Under the pieces are notes generated by a model, which made no database searches, was not told the DNA's origin, and was given only the letters and a program-made list of their open reading frames with translations. A stretch of DNA of 64,000 nucleotides from Athripsodes cinereus (taxonomy: Eukaryota > Arthropoda > Insecta > Trichoptera > Leptoceridae), in assembly GCA_947579605.1 (NCBI GenBank), contig OX388324.1:20839746-20903745 (forward strand), read 5' to 3'. Below, in pieces: positions 1 through 10,126 of this stretch (its first letter is position 1; each line of letters begins with the position of its first letter). A program made the translations under genes and the position numbers.

Positions 1-616
1 AAACATTAAATGGATCTGCAGTCAAGTCATTGTACATTTTAGTTAGCTACGAAATTGATACTTTCTCGCAATGTCGTCTATACATAGTGATATCTGCATG
101 TACATATCTTTAGACTATTTTTGTTAATCATGAAATTACTATTATTACTTTTTATTATTAGAAACCTACTTATATATGTAGATTATTACTTTTATTATTA
201 AGTGCATACTTTTTTTTAAATGGCAATATGTATTGTCTTGTTTTGCTATTAAGCTATTTTTTACATGGTTTGTTTTTTATTAGCCTATTTGGATTTAATG
301 TGAAATGTGTATTTTTTTGTTCTGTTTTATTATATTTTATGTTTGTAAAAGGCATTAGCCGTTTATTTAATAAATAAATAAATAAATAAATAAATAAAAT
401 AGTCGAACGACTACATAACGCTAAAATGTATTTTGACTACGACTGCAGGGTTATTTCGTAATATCTATCTAGTGTTCCGATTCAAAAGATGAAATGGACT
501 TTTAGGCTTTTGTTCATAGAAACATTATTGTAAAAGCATCTGAGTACTTTCAGAATATTTTTACTAATGACAGTATGCGTATATAATAGAAGATAAGACT
601 GCATTCGTTTCCATAC
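1..616 (-). other. Left part of intron 5 (no exon seen)
   Basis: AT-rich sequence after the exon 5 donor. A (TAAA)n run sits at about 368-399, right after a LINE-like tail (its RNA would end AATAAATAAA). The segment at 400-455 is similar to 38955-39005, so it is a dispersed repeat. I found no coding stretch that would continue the domain. Confidence 0.6.
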
Positions 617-795
617 TTGATTCTGCTGAGTAAATCCACTGGTAGATTTGACGTATTTAGTTCAGGCCCTATGAAAACTATTCTGAGATCTTGCAGTCCA
701 GGACAAAGATGTAGGAAGAAGCTTTCCCATTTGTTGAGCGTATCGGCTTCAAACTGAAGTTCAGCTCCAATGATGTGAATGCAGAGAGCTGGTTT
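617..795 (-). CDS. Exon 5 (core of MSS51-type C-terminal domain); gene continues beyond base 1
   Basis: The acceptor CAG ends at 796 after a T-rich tract. The exon joins exon 4 in phase 0 and runs to a GT donor at 616-615 (phase 2). It encodes about 59 residues: KPALCIHIIGAELQF, then EADTLNKWESFFLHLCPGL, then LRIVFIGPELN. The IGAEL / W..FF / VFIGPEL pattern is the hallmark I associate with the C-terminal domain of MSS51-like MYND proteins. Yeast Mss51 acts in mitochondrial COX1 expression; the insect role is unclear. The last exon(s), expected to carry a Cys pair and the end of the domain, are not in bases 1-616. Confidence 0.85.
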
Positions 796-886
796 CTGAA
801 GTGAAACAATATTATCATTTTGTGATTAGGTGACTACTCAGTGAGCTTATGTTTGATTATAGTTTTAAAATCAGTTTGAGTATTAC

Positions 887-1017
887 CGATGGCACTTTGC
901 TAGTTGTTGGATGTCCTTCTTGTACTGCAGCTCCAAGGGCTTTCTGATAAGCATACAGAGCTGTAAGAGGAGCTGTAGATAGTTGCGTTAATGTGGCGTG
1001 GTAACATTCATCCATTT
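887..1017 (-). CDS. Exon 4 of the MYND/MSS51-like gene
   Basis: The acceptor CAG ends at 1018 and the donor GT is at 886-885. Two leading bases complete the codon opened by exon 3 about 13 kb away (phase 1 plus 2), then the frame reads MDECYHATLTQLSTAPLTAL. This resembles the start of the MSS51-type C-terminal domain, where a short segment ending in a phrase like PLTALYA precedes the central beta strand. The exon is too short to stand out as an open frame. It was found by extending the gene leftwards. Confidence 0.82.
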
Positions 1018-1516
1018 CTGAAAGTTAAGGAAATATACCTAAGTAAGTACAATTATTGACACAAGAACAGCAAGGATAGATGAATTTTACTGAAGAGATA
1101 TCAGTCTGTTACTTAATTTAATTTATTTTGGAAGATGAAACTGTATAAGAGTTACGGGACATTTTTATAATTTAAAAAAAATTATTTAGGCAATGTATTT
1201 TTTGTAATTGGATATAAGATAAAAGTGGGTACGTTATCGAAATATTTTTAAATTATAAAGAGTAGAGATCTGTTCCTGGCCTGGAGACCTGGATCAGGAA
1301 CTGCGATTGTCCCCTACACCTCTCTCTAGAATTTCAAAAGTAGGCAAAAATAGTAATGAATTTCGAAAAGTATCATGGAAAGATAAAATGTAGATGTTTG
1401 AAGATTTATTTTTGAAAAATTCATAAATATATTACAACAAATATATACTAGATCGGTAATACAAAGAAAAAATCGGTTATGCAGCCGATCAAATTTTGCA
1501 TCCAGTTTATAAAACT

Positions 1517-1640
1517 AATAATAATAAACTTTATTGTACAAAATATATGGATACAAATAATAAGGTAACATGGTGTAAACGAATAATTTTGCACAATGGG
1601 CGAGTTTATCGCAGGGACGCGATATCTTCCAACTAACCCA
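1517..1640 (-). mobile_element. LINE 3' tail (family Q), 5'-truncated
   Basis: Read on the minus strand it runs from GGTTAGTTGGAAGATATCGC through a CGCCCATTG core to an AATAAAG-like end followed by (TTA)n. The same tail recurs at 30151-30285, 43770-43915, 59207-59350 and 60637-60755. It resembles the 3' end of CR1-type LINEs that I recall from Lepidoptera. No coding sequence remains. Confidence 0.6.
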
Positions 1641-1653
1641 ATGTTGTTTGTAA

Positions 1654-2188
1654 TGGGGTGTTCACATTTGGCGAATATCGCCAGGCGAATTTCAAAATAT
1701 AACGCCAGGCGAAAAAACAAAATTCGCCGTACGCCCATCGATCGTCACACCTGTTCACACGGTCCACCGATATAGAAACGATCTGTCAGATGCGCTTTGA
1801 TTTTGACACTGTTTTCAAAATGGCGTCGAGATGGAGATCGCGAAGTGTTTATTTTTAGTCGAAAATGTTATAGTAGATGTTATAAGGCGCCTTTTAATTA
1901 AGGAAACAAACGCCACAAACCAACAACAAAGATAACAGCTGTCACGAAGCGGGAAACATTATAAAATTTATAGGTTATAAAGTTTTTACCATAGATACGA
2001 ACGCCGCGCACATCTACGCATGCGCGAATCGTTCAATCGGCCGAAAATGTTGGAAGGTGGTCAACTCGAGACGATATCGTTTCTACTGGTTTTTATCGTT
2101 TCAGACTAGCTGTCATTTTGTTCACACGGTTCAAATGGCTGGCGATATTTTGGTGCCTGGCGATATTCGCCAAAGTGAGAACACCATA
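1654..2188 (+). mobile_element. PIF/Harbinger-like MITE, copy 1 (535 bp)
   Basis: The ends are TGGGGTGTTC and, reverse-complemented, TATGGTGTTC. They are followed by a longer subterminal match around GGCGAATATCGCCAGG. A TAA lies directly outside each end (1651-1653 and 2189-2191). The repeat E sequence continues across the pair, so TAA is the target duplication, as expected for the PIF/Harbinger superfamily (TWA). The interior is non-coding. A second copy lies in reverse at 45065-45602. Confidence 0.78.
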
Positions 2189-2354
2189 TAAGACAATGCA
2201 TTGCTAATGCTTGAAGGCCATCGATGTTGGAACACAAAGATTCCGAAAAAATGTACCGCGCTGCAAGTTAAGTATGTCTATGCCTACATCTCAATATTAA
2301 TGAATAAACCGATATCTGGTACATTCTGGGATTATATCACATAAGGCTCTTATT

Positions 2355-3150
2355 TAAGTGATCATCAAAAATATACCAAAATCGTCACCAAATAATTCAA
2401 TATGATCGCCAAAATAGTAGATTGATCATCAAATCGTGATCCTCAAATATTTCTAAATTGAATCCAAAACAATAAAACATTTGCAGGCAAAAATAAAATC
2501 TGATTTCAATATAAATTTCCATACAGTTTTGTACATATAACTTTTTCTATGGGAAAAAATACTCGACATCGGGTACGTGGCCAATTTATATTCGAACTAG
2601 ATTTTATTTTTGCCGGCAAAAATAAAATCTAGTTCGAATATAAATTTACTTAAGTTTCGTACATATTACTTTTTTATGGGAAAAAAATACTCGACAACGG
2701 GTGGGGCCGAAAGAAAAAAGTTTTTTTTTTCCAAAAACTTGACCAAAAAATAATTCTACTAAAATATTCAAATATTATTATTGTAGTCGTGGATAGTGAA
2801 ATAATAAAAAGGGTCATGTCATTTTAAGGATTCTTAAAAAATCACGATAGTGAAGAAAGAGACTTTTAAATGAATTTACTTAAATATTATGAACGATTTT
2901 TGTTATTATTATTACAACTAATAATGATAAGATTTGGCGATCAATCTACTATTTTGGCAGTCAATCTATTTATTTTATGGTGAAATGTATTTTTTGGTGG
3001 TCATACCGAAATATTTTGATGATCGGAATATGAAATATTTGATGGTATTGTTTTGGTGTTAATTTTACTTTTTTGATTATCGTTTTATTTTTCTGATGGT
3101 CGGTGACTAGGATCAAAAAGATTATTTGATGATCATTTATATAATACCGT
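2355..3150. repeat. Foldback-like element with repeated GATCATCAAA-type motifs
   Basis: The left part carries several GATCATCAAA / GATCGCCAAAA motifs and the right part the reverse (TTTGATGATC, TTTTGGTGGTCAT). Matching stretches around 2415-2440 and 2935-2960 are inverted copies. The interior has a ~100-bp direct duplication (from about 2484 and 2610) and a perfect palindrome. It is probably a non-autonomous DNA transposon; the family is not recognised. Confidence 0.5.
2583..2646. repeat. Perfect 64-bp palindrome
   Basis: The centre is TGCC|GGCA at 2614/2615. Each of the 32 bases to the left pairs exactly with its mirror on the right, with no spacer, and symmetry breaks at 2582/2647. It lies inside the foldback-like element, and its right half belongs to a direct duplication of about 100 bp. 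Confidence 0.85.
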
Positions 3151-3325
3151 ATCACATAATAGGTAGGTACAACCATAATAGTCATGTAAATTTTGATTTA
3201 ATACTCATGTATCACGGAATTCGCACGCACGTATTTTTTACTGCAGTCAGTGGTCAAGACGAGATTAGAATCGTATTTAGATTGTGTCAAGAGAAAACCT
3301 GCTTTTGTGTCATAGTAGGTCGGTA
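3150..3325 (+). repeat. Repeat G fragment
   Basis: Similar to 7250-7440, 39085-39245 and 59090-59430. It includes the shared block near GATTAGAATCGTATTTAGATTG. There are no terminal repeats or coding sequence, so the class is unknown. Confidence 0.45.
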
Positions 3326-4369
3326 ATAGTCTAATTCGGAAAAAGGGTATAACACCCATTGATATAACACATTAGAACATATTAGATCAATGATAACACC
3401 ACCCGAATGGTTACACGATTAAAGGTCCGCTGGTTTTCCGACTCGTGGGAGATTCTGTGATGTTGTACATATTGATCTTTCTTTTGAGATAATATAACTA
3501 TATATTTACGTAAGCTAATCAACTATATTAAGAAAAATGTATTTGACATAAAAACAAATGAAAGAACTGTAGAAAAATGTTGTAAGCAAAAATAATATGA
3601 CATGTGCTGTCATGCAGTTATCCGGAATACAGAGTGAGGAATATAAATTATATTTATGATGTAAATAAATACATTTATGTACACGCAGTTGGATTATATA
3701 TAATATTTATTGTTTGTTGTAGCAATAGGTTAGTAGAATAATAAATCTCTTGGCTCGTAATGTCTCCACAATCGCGTCTTTCTGTCTGTCTATCTGTGTC
3801 CCGTCACAAATTATTTACGTCTTATGCCATGTGCTCTGTGTTTCACAGTCTATGACAATCAGACAATATTATAATATTATTGCTTCCTTTACTCTCGCCA
3901 AGTAATGTTGGACTATATTATTTTGTATTGAATATTACTAAACAATAAATACTAGCTTTGAATTCAGCTTTGTTCAGGGAATAAATGAGTCGGTGAGTTG
4001 AAAAACCCACTCTGACCAAAATTTACTTACCTATTATGTGCATAATTCAAATCAAATTTAAATTTTTCACAATATTGTAAACATTAATTATTAAGTAATT
4101 TGTATAATTTTATACGTTCCAAGACATTTAATGCGAAAAATAAATCTTTCTGATTTTATTTTCATTCGAAATAGTAGATACCTAATTCGTATTTTACTCG
4201 GAATCGACATTTCAACCCAGAGTGGTTTTTGCAACTCGACGGCTCAAATATGAAATGAAAAAGACAGTGCGGATACAATAATTATTACTGTAAAGTTCCT
4301 ATAAATTTATCATCTTTTTACAGTAATATGTATTATTTTTTTATAATTTGTATTACTATCATTATTACT

Positions 4370-4470
4370 ATACCCTCGGCCGTTCTTGAAAATTTGATCC
4401 ACGTAATCAAGCCACGGGGTTCTCGGGGGCCCGCACTTCCTCACACCCTTTCTTTCAGACAATTTAATTT
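4370..4470 (-). mobile_element. LINE-A fragment
   Basis: On the minus strand it matches the LINE-A coding tail around the phrases ERKGVRK and TWLDHV, with GGATCAAATT just downstream. Both ends are truncated and the frame is disrupted. Confidence 0.6.
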
Positions 4471-4589
4471 GTATTATATTCGATATAATATTACACGGAC
4501 TTCTGGAGGTCTGCACAATTCACCATCAAGTCTGGAGTAAAGATAAAATAAAATAAATAAATCAGCAATGTTGAAAATGATCGAATTAC

Positions 4590-4852
4590 TAATATCGCTA
4601 TTAAAAAATAGGAGTTGATGGTAAAAGGGTCAAAATTTAGGACTGTATGTATTTTTTAATGCCTCGCCATAAAAAAATTAAAAAAAATTACCAAAAAATA
4701 AAAATTCGGGATATGAAAAATAGATGTTGGCCGATTCTCAGACATCGCCGATAAGCACACAAAATTTCATCAAAGTCGGTTCAGCCGTTTGGGAGCAGTA
4801 TGATAACAAACACCGTGACACGAGAATTTTATATAGGTATTAGATATATCGA
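4590..4852 (+). mobile_element. Helitron-like relic, copy 1
   Basis: It carries the conserved 3' block found in many insect non-autonomous Helitrons: GATTCTCAGAC, then ACACAAAATTTCAT, then GTGACACGAGAATTTTATAT. The second copy at 13572-13912 is longer at its left end. No helicase/Rep coding is present. Confidence 0.6.
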
Positions 4853-5019
4853 GTTCTGTATAAAAGTCTGTAAAAGATGTATTTCATAAAATTTTATATT
4901 TTAAGTTGAAATGAAGAGTTTAATAAGAGTTTTAATAACTAGACATTTTTTTTAAGATTGTGGAATAGTTTTGTGGAAAAAACCCCGCAAGAATTCAACC
5001 CCGCAACCCCCAAACCATT

Positions 5020-5235
5020 CAAGAATCAAAACACTTCCTGAACAATAGGGCTTTTACCTCGCCTTGTACACCTCCTCTCCAGAGTCCGCAAATCATAGGG
5101 AGTTTTGTTCCACAGCAACGGACTAGCCATACAGAAGGCACGGTAAACATATTTAGCCAGACTCCACTACGAGGCACCACAAGTCTATCGACAGAGTCTG
5201 TGTTAGCAGACCTTTGTGATTTTTTCCTTTCCGTT
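5020..5235 (-). pseudogene. CR1/L2-like LINE reverse-transcriptase C-terminal fragment
   Basis: One minus-strand frame gives RAFCMASPLLWNKTPYDLR, the pattern of the C-terminal end of CR1/L2/jockey-type proteins (R-S-F-x-V-x-x-P-x-L-W-N). The upstream part continues in another frame, so there is at least one frameshift. An 86-residue open frame here mixes the two frames. Confidence 0.5.
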
Positions 5236-5428
5236 GCCTCCTCAGAAATGCAAAATTCCGAGATATACACCGGTGCCATTGTATAAAATAAATACTTTGA
5301 ATGAGATATAAATTCAACATTTTCGATTACTTATTCTAAATGCCTTAAATGCTTTCCCTTTTACTTTATTATTGTTTTTATTTGTATGATTTTGTTTTAA
5401 AAATTGATAAATTTATTGTTGAGTATAT

Positions 5429-5612
5429 AGTCAAAAGATTCCACACGTGGAGGTTATGGTGGTTTGGTGGTTTTTGGCCGGCCAGCCCCTCAGGCTGCCC
5501 ACTATGGCGCCCACGGTGTGGACAAGATTTGTGTAGTGTAGAATTCGGATAATAATGGAAGTCCCTAGACTTCTGCGCTATCCGCCGGGTGGTCGGTGGG
5601 TCTCCTTCAATG
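5429..5612 (+). mobile_element. Repeat U, solitary copy
   Basis: A GC-richer block with GGCCGGCCAGCCCCTCAGG and ending CTCCTTCAATGT. It is similar to 8974-9152, 34170-34343 and 41485-41660. The left end is less well preserved here. Confidence 0.6.
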
Positions 5613-5877
5613 TTTCCCTTTAATTGGTTAATAATAGCGGCCATGAGGGATATACGAACAAACTTATACACATATTTTTAGAGACTGATATGATTTTGCT
5701 GGGTAGGAACGGTACGAGTATTAGCATTAGTATGGATAATGTAACAGCTGATCTATGTATATTGTGGTTGTATTATATTGGGTCAAACTTCTAAAGAGCT
5801 ACGATGTATCTACCCTACCCGCATTATATAGCGTCTATAAAGTATTTTACTTCATTATGTCCAGTGCAGGAACGTAC

Positions 5878-5942
5878 TATAATTATTCTTTTCTATCATA
5901 TTCTTCTCAAGGTCATTCACTTGTTTGCGAGTGATTTATGCA
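5878..5942 (-). mobile_element. LINE 3' end Y, short copy
   Basis: Read on the minus strand it has the hairpin CACTCGCAAACAAGTG, then a CTTGAGAAGAATATG tail. Related very short copies occur at 38779-38826, 44893-44950 and 49375-49440. The clean target duplication at 38.8 kb shows that this is an independently inserted retrotransposon end. Confidence 0.5.
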
Positions 5943-6149
5943 CTTACGGATTAACAGATTGTTAAAATATAGGTAATTTTATTGTGCGAAGAAGTATTAA
6001 ACCTTAGGTACTAATACAAAGACAGAGTACCTATTACATTAACAGTTGCAATTGTGACACAGGAAAGACCTTAATTTATTTGGATTATTTTTTTGACACC
6101 TGTATCATCAATGTGCTTTTTAGTGGTGAGATAGTGGAAGATTACATTT

Positions 6150-6352
6150 AGTCCGGGAAATATAGACCAAAAAGAAGGGGTTTCAGGAAAATACAGACAA
6201 AAAATCAGGGTTTCATGGAAATATAGACCAAAAAGTAGGGTTTCAGGAAAATACAGACAAAAAATCAGGGTTTCAAGGAAACATATATAAAAAATCAGAA
6301 TTTCAGGGAAATATAGAGAAAAAATCTGGGTTTCAGGGAAATCATTTTTAAA
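6150..6352. repeat. Tandem repeat, ~31-bp unit, about 6-7 copies
   Basis: Alternating units like GGAAATATAGACCAAAAAG and GGAAAATACAGACAAAAAATC, each separated by GGGTTTCA. The higher-order period is about 62 bp in the first four units. Units decay towards the right. It lies in intron 3. Confidence 0.8.
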
Positions 6353-6399
6353 CAGCTGAAACTTTCAGGGTTGTTTCCTTGATAAATAAACTTTTTTCA

Positions 6400-6500
6400 T
6401 CATCCTTTCAATCTCTATTCGCTCCACATGTCCAAGCATCACAACTTGTTTACACGCTATCTATTCACAACACTCACACGATTTGCAATTTGATTCGCTA
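6400..6500 (-). mobile_element. LINE-A relic, strongly decayed
   Basis: It keeps the antisense block ATTCGCTCCACATGTCCAA (matching RWFGHVER) and CTATTCACAACACTC. Only weak similarity remains on either side. Confidence 0.4.
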
Positions 6501-7249
6501 ACTTCCATTTGAAACTGTGAATGCGAATCCAGTATATATTCCTATCACAAGAAAATATTATATAATATAAAATAGAGTCCAGATCTGCGTTCAAGTCTGA
6601 AGTTATGTAGAAATAATAGAGAAATCTAATACCCCTTGTTAATAATCATTGGCAGACGTTTGCATGCAGCACATATATTATTATACTCGTACAAGACCAT
6701 TGTCGTTCTATTTACAGATCACAGATCAATGCTTGTCACAATAACTAGGTAGGTATCTAGTAACTGCTTGTAACTACTCCACAGAATTTACACAGATTGA
6801 AGCTTTAAATGAAGTTTTACACCAAGTGTAAATACACGCCCTAGATACGGACGTTGACTTCACCTCATCGTTACGAAAACTAGAGGATCAAAGAAATGTG
6901 GAAAAGAAGGCGGCAATCTTAGATCCATAACACGTTTATGATTTGACAGCAATAAGGAGCGTTTAGGGACTGTTTTGAATTGCTCAGAATAGGGACACAT
7001 TTTCAAAAGCGATAGTCATAGTTAGGAGGACCTGAAATGACATCGAAAGAAGAATAAGAAGGCAAATGTGTACTCAGAGCTGCCCCCTCGCCCTGTTCCT
7101 GGAAGTTCCATATTAATATGAAAGTAACTAAAAATATCTAAAAAAAAATTGAGAAGTACCTAGGTATTATATTTTGGAAAAAAATTGTCCAATAAGAAGA
7201 TATATTTCTGAAAAAAAATAATATAAATGTCACAAAAATATTTGTGTAG

Positions 7250-7440
7250 GTACATCAATGTCTGGTAATTGGGGTTATATCACAGAAAACAATCATAATA
7301 CTCATGTAAATTTTGAAAACGACTATTCTCAGCTACCGCGGGATTGCCATGCAGTGATTTTTTACTTAAAGTCACCGCACGCATCAAAGGTTAAGATCTA
7401 GACAACATTAAGATCGTATTTAGATTGCTTCTAATGTATC
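7250..7440 (+). repeat. Repeat G copy
   Basis: Starts CATCAATGTCTGGTAATT and ends near AAGATCGTATTTAGATTG. It is similar to 39085-39245 and 59090-59430. No ORF or terminal repeat is seen. Confidence 0.5.
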
Positions 7441-7501
7441 CCTGCTGATTTCCTTATAAGTTGAAAGATGTCTCTCCCAATAATAAAACATATCTTCTTC
7501 T

Positions 7502-7825
7502 TTAAGTGCCCTGTCGGATCTCCCCAACGTTGGTGATCACTTCGGTGAACCTGACCCTGTCCTGCGCCGCTCGGAACAGCTCCTCCACACTTCGGATGCC
7601 GGTCCACTCCCTTATGTTTCGCAGCCAGGACATCTGTCTCCTACCGGGTCCTCGGCGTCCCTCAATTTTCCCTTTCAATATCAGTTGGAGAAGGTGGTAT
7701 TTTTCTCCACGTAGTACATGACCCAGATGTGAAACTTTCCGAACCTTGATAGTTGAGAACAGCTCGCTGTCAACTCTAGCTTGCCTCAGGACTTCGGTAT
7801 TGGTTACCATGACAGAATAAAACAT
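7502..7825 (-). pseudogene. Non-LTR retrotransposon C-terminal fragment
   Basis: The open frame encodes 107 residues with the phrases KVRKVSHLGHVLRGEKYHLL and GRRGPGRRQMSWLRNIREWTG. These are typical of the region after the reverse-transcriptase domain in RTE-like and related LINEs (L-G-H-V-x-R, then G-R-R-x-x-R-x-x-x-W). The 5' part is missing. Confidence 0.65.
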
Positions 7826-8369
7826 ATACTTAGTCTACTATTTGAAAATATTTGTTTTTTTTATTTCGCTACAGAATTCTACTACTAAAACACCGACACA
7901 GTGAATGGTTTGCACTGTATTTATCAATATTGGCACAAGGTTTATTAAACAATTTAGTACATGTAATCCATCAGCGTCTACAAGTGCAGAACACGTACAG
8001 TAGGTACAGTGTTTTTTATCTCTTAGAATATAAAATATAACAATACGTAAGACGGAAAGATAATTCGGTTTTACACATCAGTTGTTGCTTAATGCTGAAT
8101 TCCTGAATTTCATGAAAAACTCTGAAACTATACATATTACAATATCAATGGCTTTACTAAAATTATTATATTGGTCCTCCTTTCGTAATAAATATATGAA
8201 AGTCAATGATTCAATTTCACCGAACTGTGGAGACATCAGTTATCTGACACAGTGTCTTGTACAGGGCAGATATTCATAAAACATCGCGATTAAGACATTT
8301 GACATAATATATTTTTATTTCAACTATGAGGTATGTAACCGGAGATAGTGATTTGTATAATTATTTCAT

Positions 8370-8440
8370 GCTGTACGTCCGTTGGCTACCCCACTTGTGG
8401 GAGACACCTTGATGGTATAGATAGGTACAGACAGGTATAG
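8370..8440 (+). mobile_element. S/LINE-A shared 3' tail fragment
   Basis: Contains GGCTACCCCACTTGTGGGA, then a CTTGATGGTATAGATAGGT end. This is only the last ~60 bp of the S family. Confidence 0.5.
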
Positions 8441-8479
8441 ACATTGATGTATCGTATTATGTAAAATATGAACTTGTAT

Positions 8480-8850
8480 TTATGCAAGTGAGACGTGGAC
8501 AAGGTTAAAGAAGAATGAAAGTGACATAAATGCAGTAGAAATGAAATCGTTGAGAAGGATGTATGGTAAAAGTATGAGAGATATACGAAAGGAATGTGGA
8601 ATGAAAGTTGGTGTAATTACAAGGATGAATGTGAATTAAAAAGAATGAATGAGGGCAGAATTACCAAGAGGATATATTTGGCTGAGAGGAATGGTGCTCG
8701 GAGACGTGGACGTCCGAGGATCAAATGGCAAGATCATTTAAATCAAATCCTACAGGACAGTCACGTGTTGAGCACAGTGAACAGGAGAGCACGCATGAGG
8801 AATTGTATGACATTTGTATGTAATGATATGTATGTATGATGAACTTTTAT
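8480..8850 (+). pseudogene. Decayed LINE-A copy
   Basis: It follows the LINE-A C-terminal order: an ETWTRLKK-like start, SLRRMYGKSMRDIRKE, then ITKRIYLAERNGARRRGR and a HLNQIL-like segment. Several frameshifts are present and the 3' end is lost. The 81-residue open frame at 8594-8839 is part of it. Confidence 0.65.
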
Positions 8851-8924
8851 ACTATTTTAAACTTGAGATGTCGTTGGCCAATGGATGTTGGTCCATGATA
8901 CTGTTTTATCCCATGTCATCGAGG

Positions 8925-9290
8925 TGTTCGGTTGCCTGGTGGTAGAGTTTCGGACTTTCAGTTGAGATATCCCTCAGCTAGAGGGACATCGAAGGAATGT
9001 AGTCAAAAGATTCTACACATGGAGGTTATGGTGATTTTTGGCCGGCCAGCCCCTCTGGTGTCGACAAGATTTGTGTAGTGTAGAATTCGGATAAATGGAA
9101 GTCCCCAGACTCCTGCGCTATCCGGATGGTCGGTGGGTCTCCTTCAATGTCTGAGATATCCCGGGTTCAATTCGTTTCGCTGCCAACCTACTCCACCTTC
9201 ACGACACTAGTATGTAATTTACTGGGAAGGTATTTGAGATGTATTTGAGCTAATAATCCCACTAACCGCATTTTATTTTGTTTGTTTGTA
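8925..9290 (+). mobile_element. tRNA-derived SINE2 copy, interrupted by repeat U
   Basis: It begins with a tRNA-like region with an A-box-like GGTTGCCTGGTGG. After an insertion it continues with a B-box-like GGGTTCAATTC and CTACTCCACCTTCACGA. The reverse copy at 19968-20100 shows the uninterrupted order. Confidence 0.65.
8974..9152 (+). mobile_element. Repeat U inserted in SINE2, with 10-bp target duplication
   Basis: Flanked by GAGATATCCC at 8964-8973 and 9153-9162, which in an intact SINE2 occurs once. The 179-bp insert ends in GACATCGAAGGA and TCCTTCAATGTC, an imperfect inverted pair. The interior matches the other U copies. Confidence 0.75.
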
Positions 9291-9814
9291 AAATTGTGAC
9301 AACAGTTATTTTTTTAAATGCTTTTGAATTTAAAATTTAGAACTCCATTTTTTTGTATTCTTATATGCAATTACATATGTACTTTGCATGTATGTAAAGG
9401 ACGCCACTATAGGCATGTCGTGTTTTTTGCACTAATGAAAAATATGCCACTGATATCTATGTATATCAATCAACAGCTGCAACTAATAAGTATGTATAAT
9501 ATAAAACAAAGTTTTTGTTCCATTGTCGTGAAGCAATAATTATGTAAGTAATTGATTTTTTCATAATGTGAAATTATTTCACAAATTTACTTGGCATCAT
9601 CTTTAAAAGAAATTCACAGATCTGTGTTAAATAATATTTTACCTACATCTATTTGTAGTTATACCTGTTCTGTCTTATGTAGGTAGGTACTTATCCTATT
9701 ATATTATTTTTCTCAGTAAGTACTCAACTACAATAATAAAATTATTTACTAGCATAGTAAGTACGTGAATCTGATTACTCGGATTAATAAAAAAAGAAAT
9801 ATTTCGAAAAGTGA

Positions 9815-9975
9815 TTTAGGGTTTGTGTGTTCACATTGTGAAAAGAAATTTTAAAAATATTTTCTATTAACAGAACACTGTATAATTTTCACTATTGGTT
9901 TTATTAGGTACTCGAGTGATTTCGTAAAGTTAGCTTGAAGAAATGTTCTCTTGAAAATGTCAAGCTAACTTGACC
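9815..9975 (+). repeat. Diverged copy of the 11.3-kb repeat
   Basis: Carries GTTCACATTGTGAAAAGAAA and ends with AAAATGTCAAGCTAACTTGAC. The second half contains an inverted pair, TTAGCTTGA / TCAAGCTAA. No coding. Confidence 0.4.
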
Positions 9976-10049
9976 TAAGCGTCACACAGTTCGTATGGAA
10001 CGTATTAGTTTTATTATTTTAGTGATTCGATAAAGGCTCTTTAGAACAT

Positions 10050-10126
10050 CTGAGATGAAGACTTTACGTGCAATCGCGGGCATAAACCTCAAAGACAGAG
10101 TCAGAAACACCGGAATAAGAAAAATA
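10050..10126 (+). pseudogene. Small LINE fragment
   Basis: It reads MKTLRAIAGINLKDRVRNTG in one frame, like the EMxxLRxIxGxxxxDRxRN segment of RTE-like C-terminal regions. It is immediately followed by an S element. It is too short to place in a family. Confidence 0.45.

Larger units (their letters stand above)
1447..2280 (-). repeat. Repeat E, copy 1, split by two later insertions
   Basis: The outer parts (about 1447-1516 and 2192-2280) align in reverse with the intact ~180-bp copies at 30410-30592, 44168-44342 and 61425-61605. The shared ends are ACCGATCTAGTATA on one side and GCAGCGCGGTACAT on the other. Between them lie a LINE tail (1517-1640) and a MITE (1654-2188). E has no convincing terminal inverted repeats, so its class is unresolved. 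Confidence 0.65.

Noticed and set aside
1..616. Final exon of the MYND gene
   Set aside because: No frame on the minus strand continues the domain, and part of the segment is a dispersed repeat. The exon must lie outside the window.
1270..1330. GC-richer patch in intron 3 as a missed exon
   Set aside because: Exon 3 joins exon 4 in perfect phase without it, and it has no flanking splice signals in frame.
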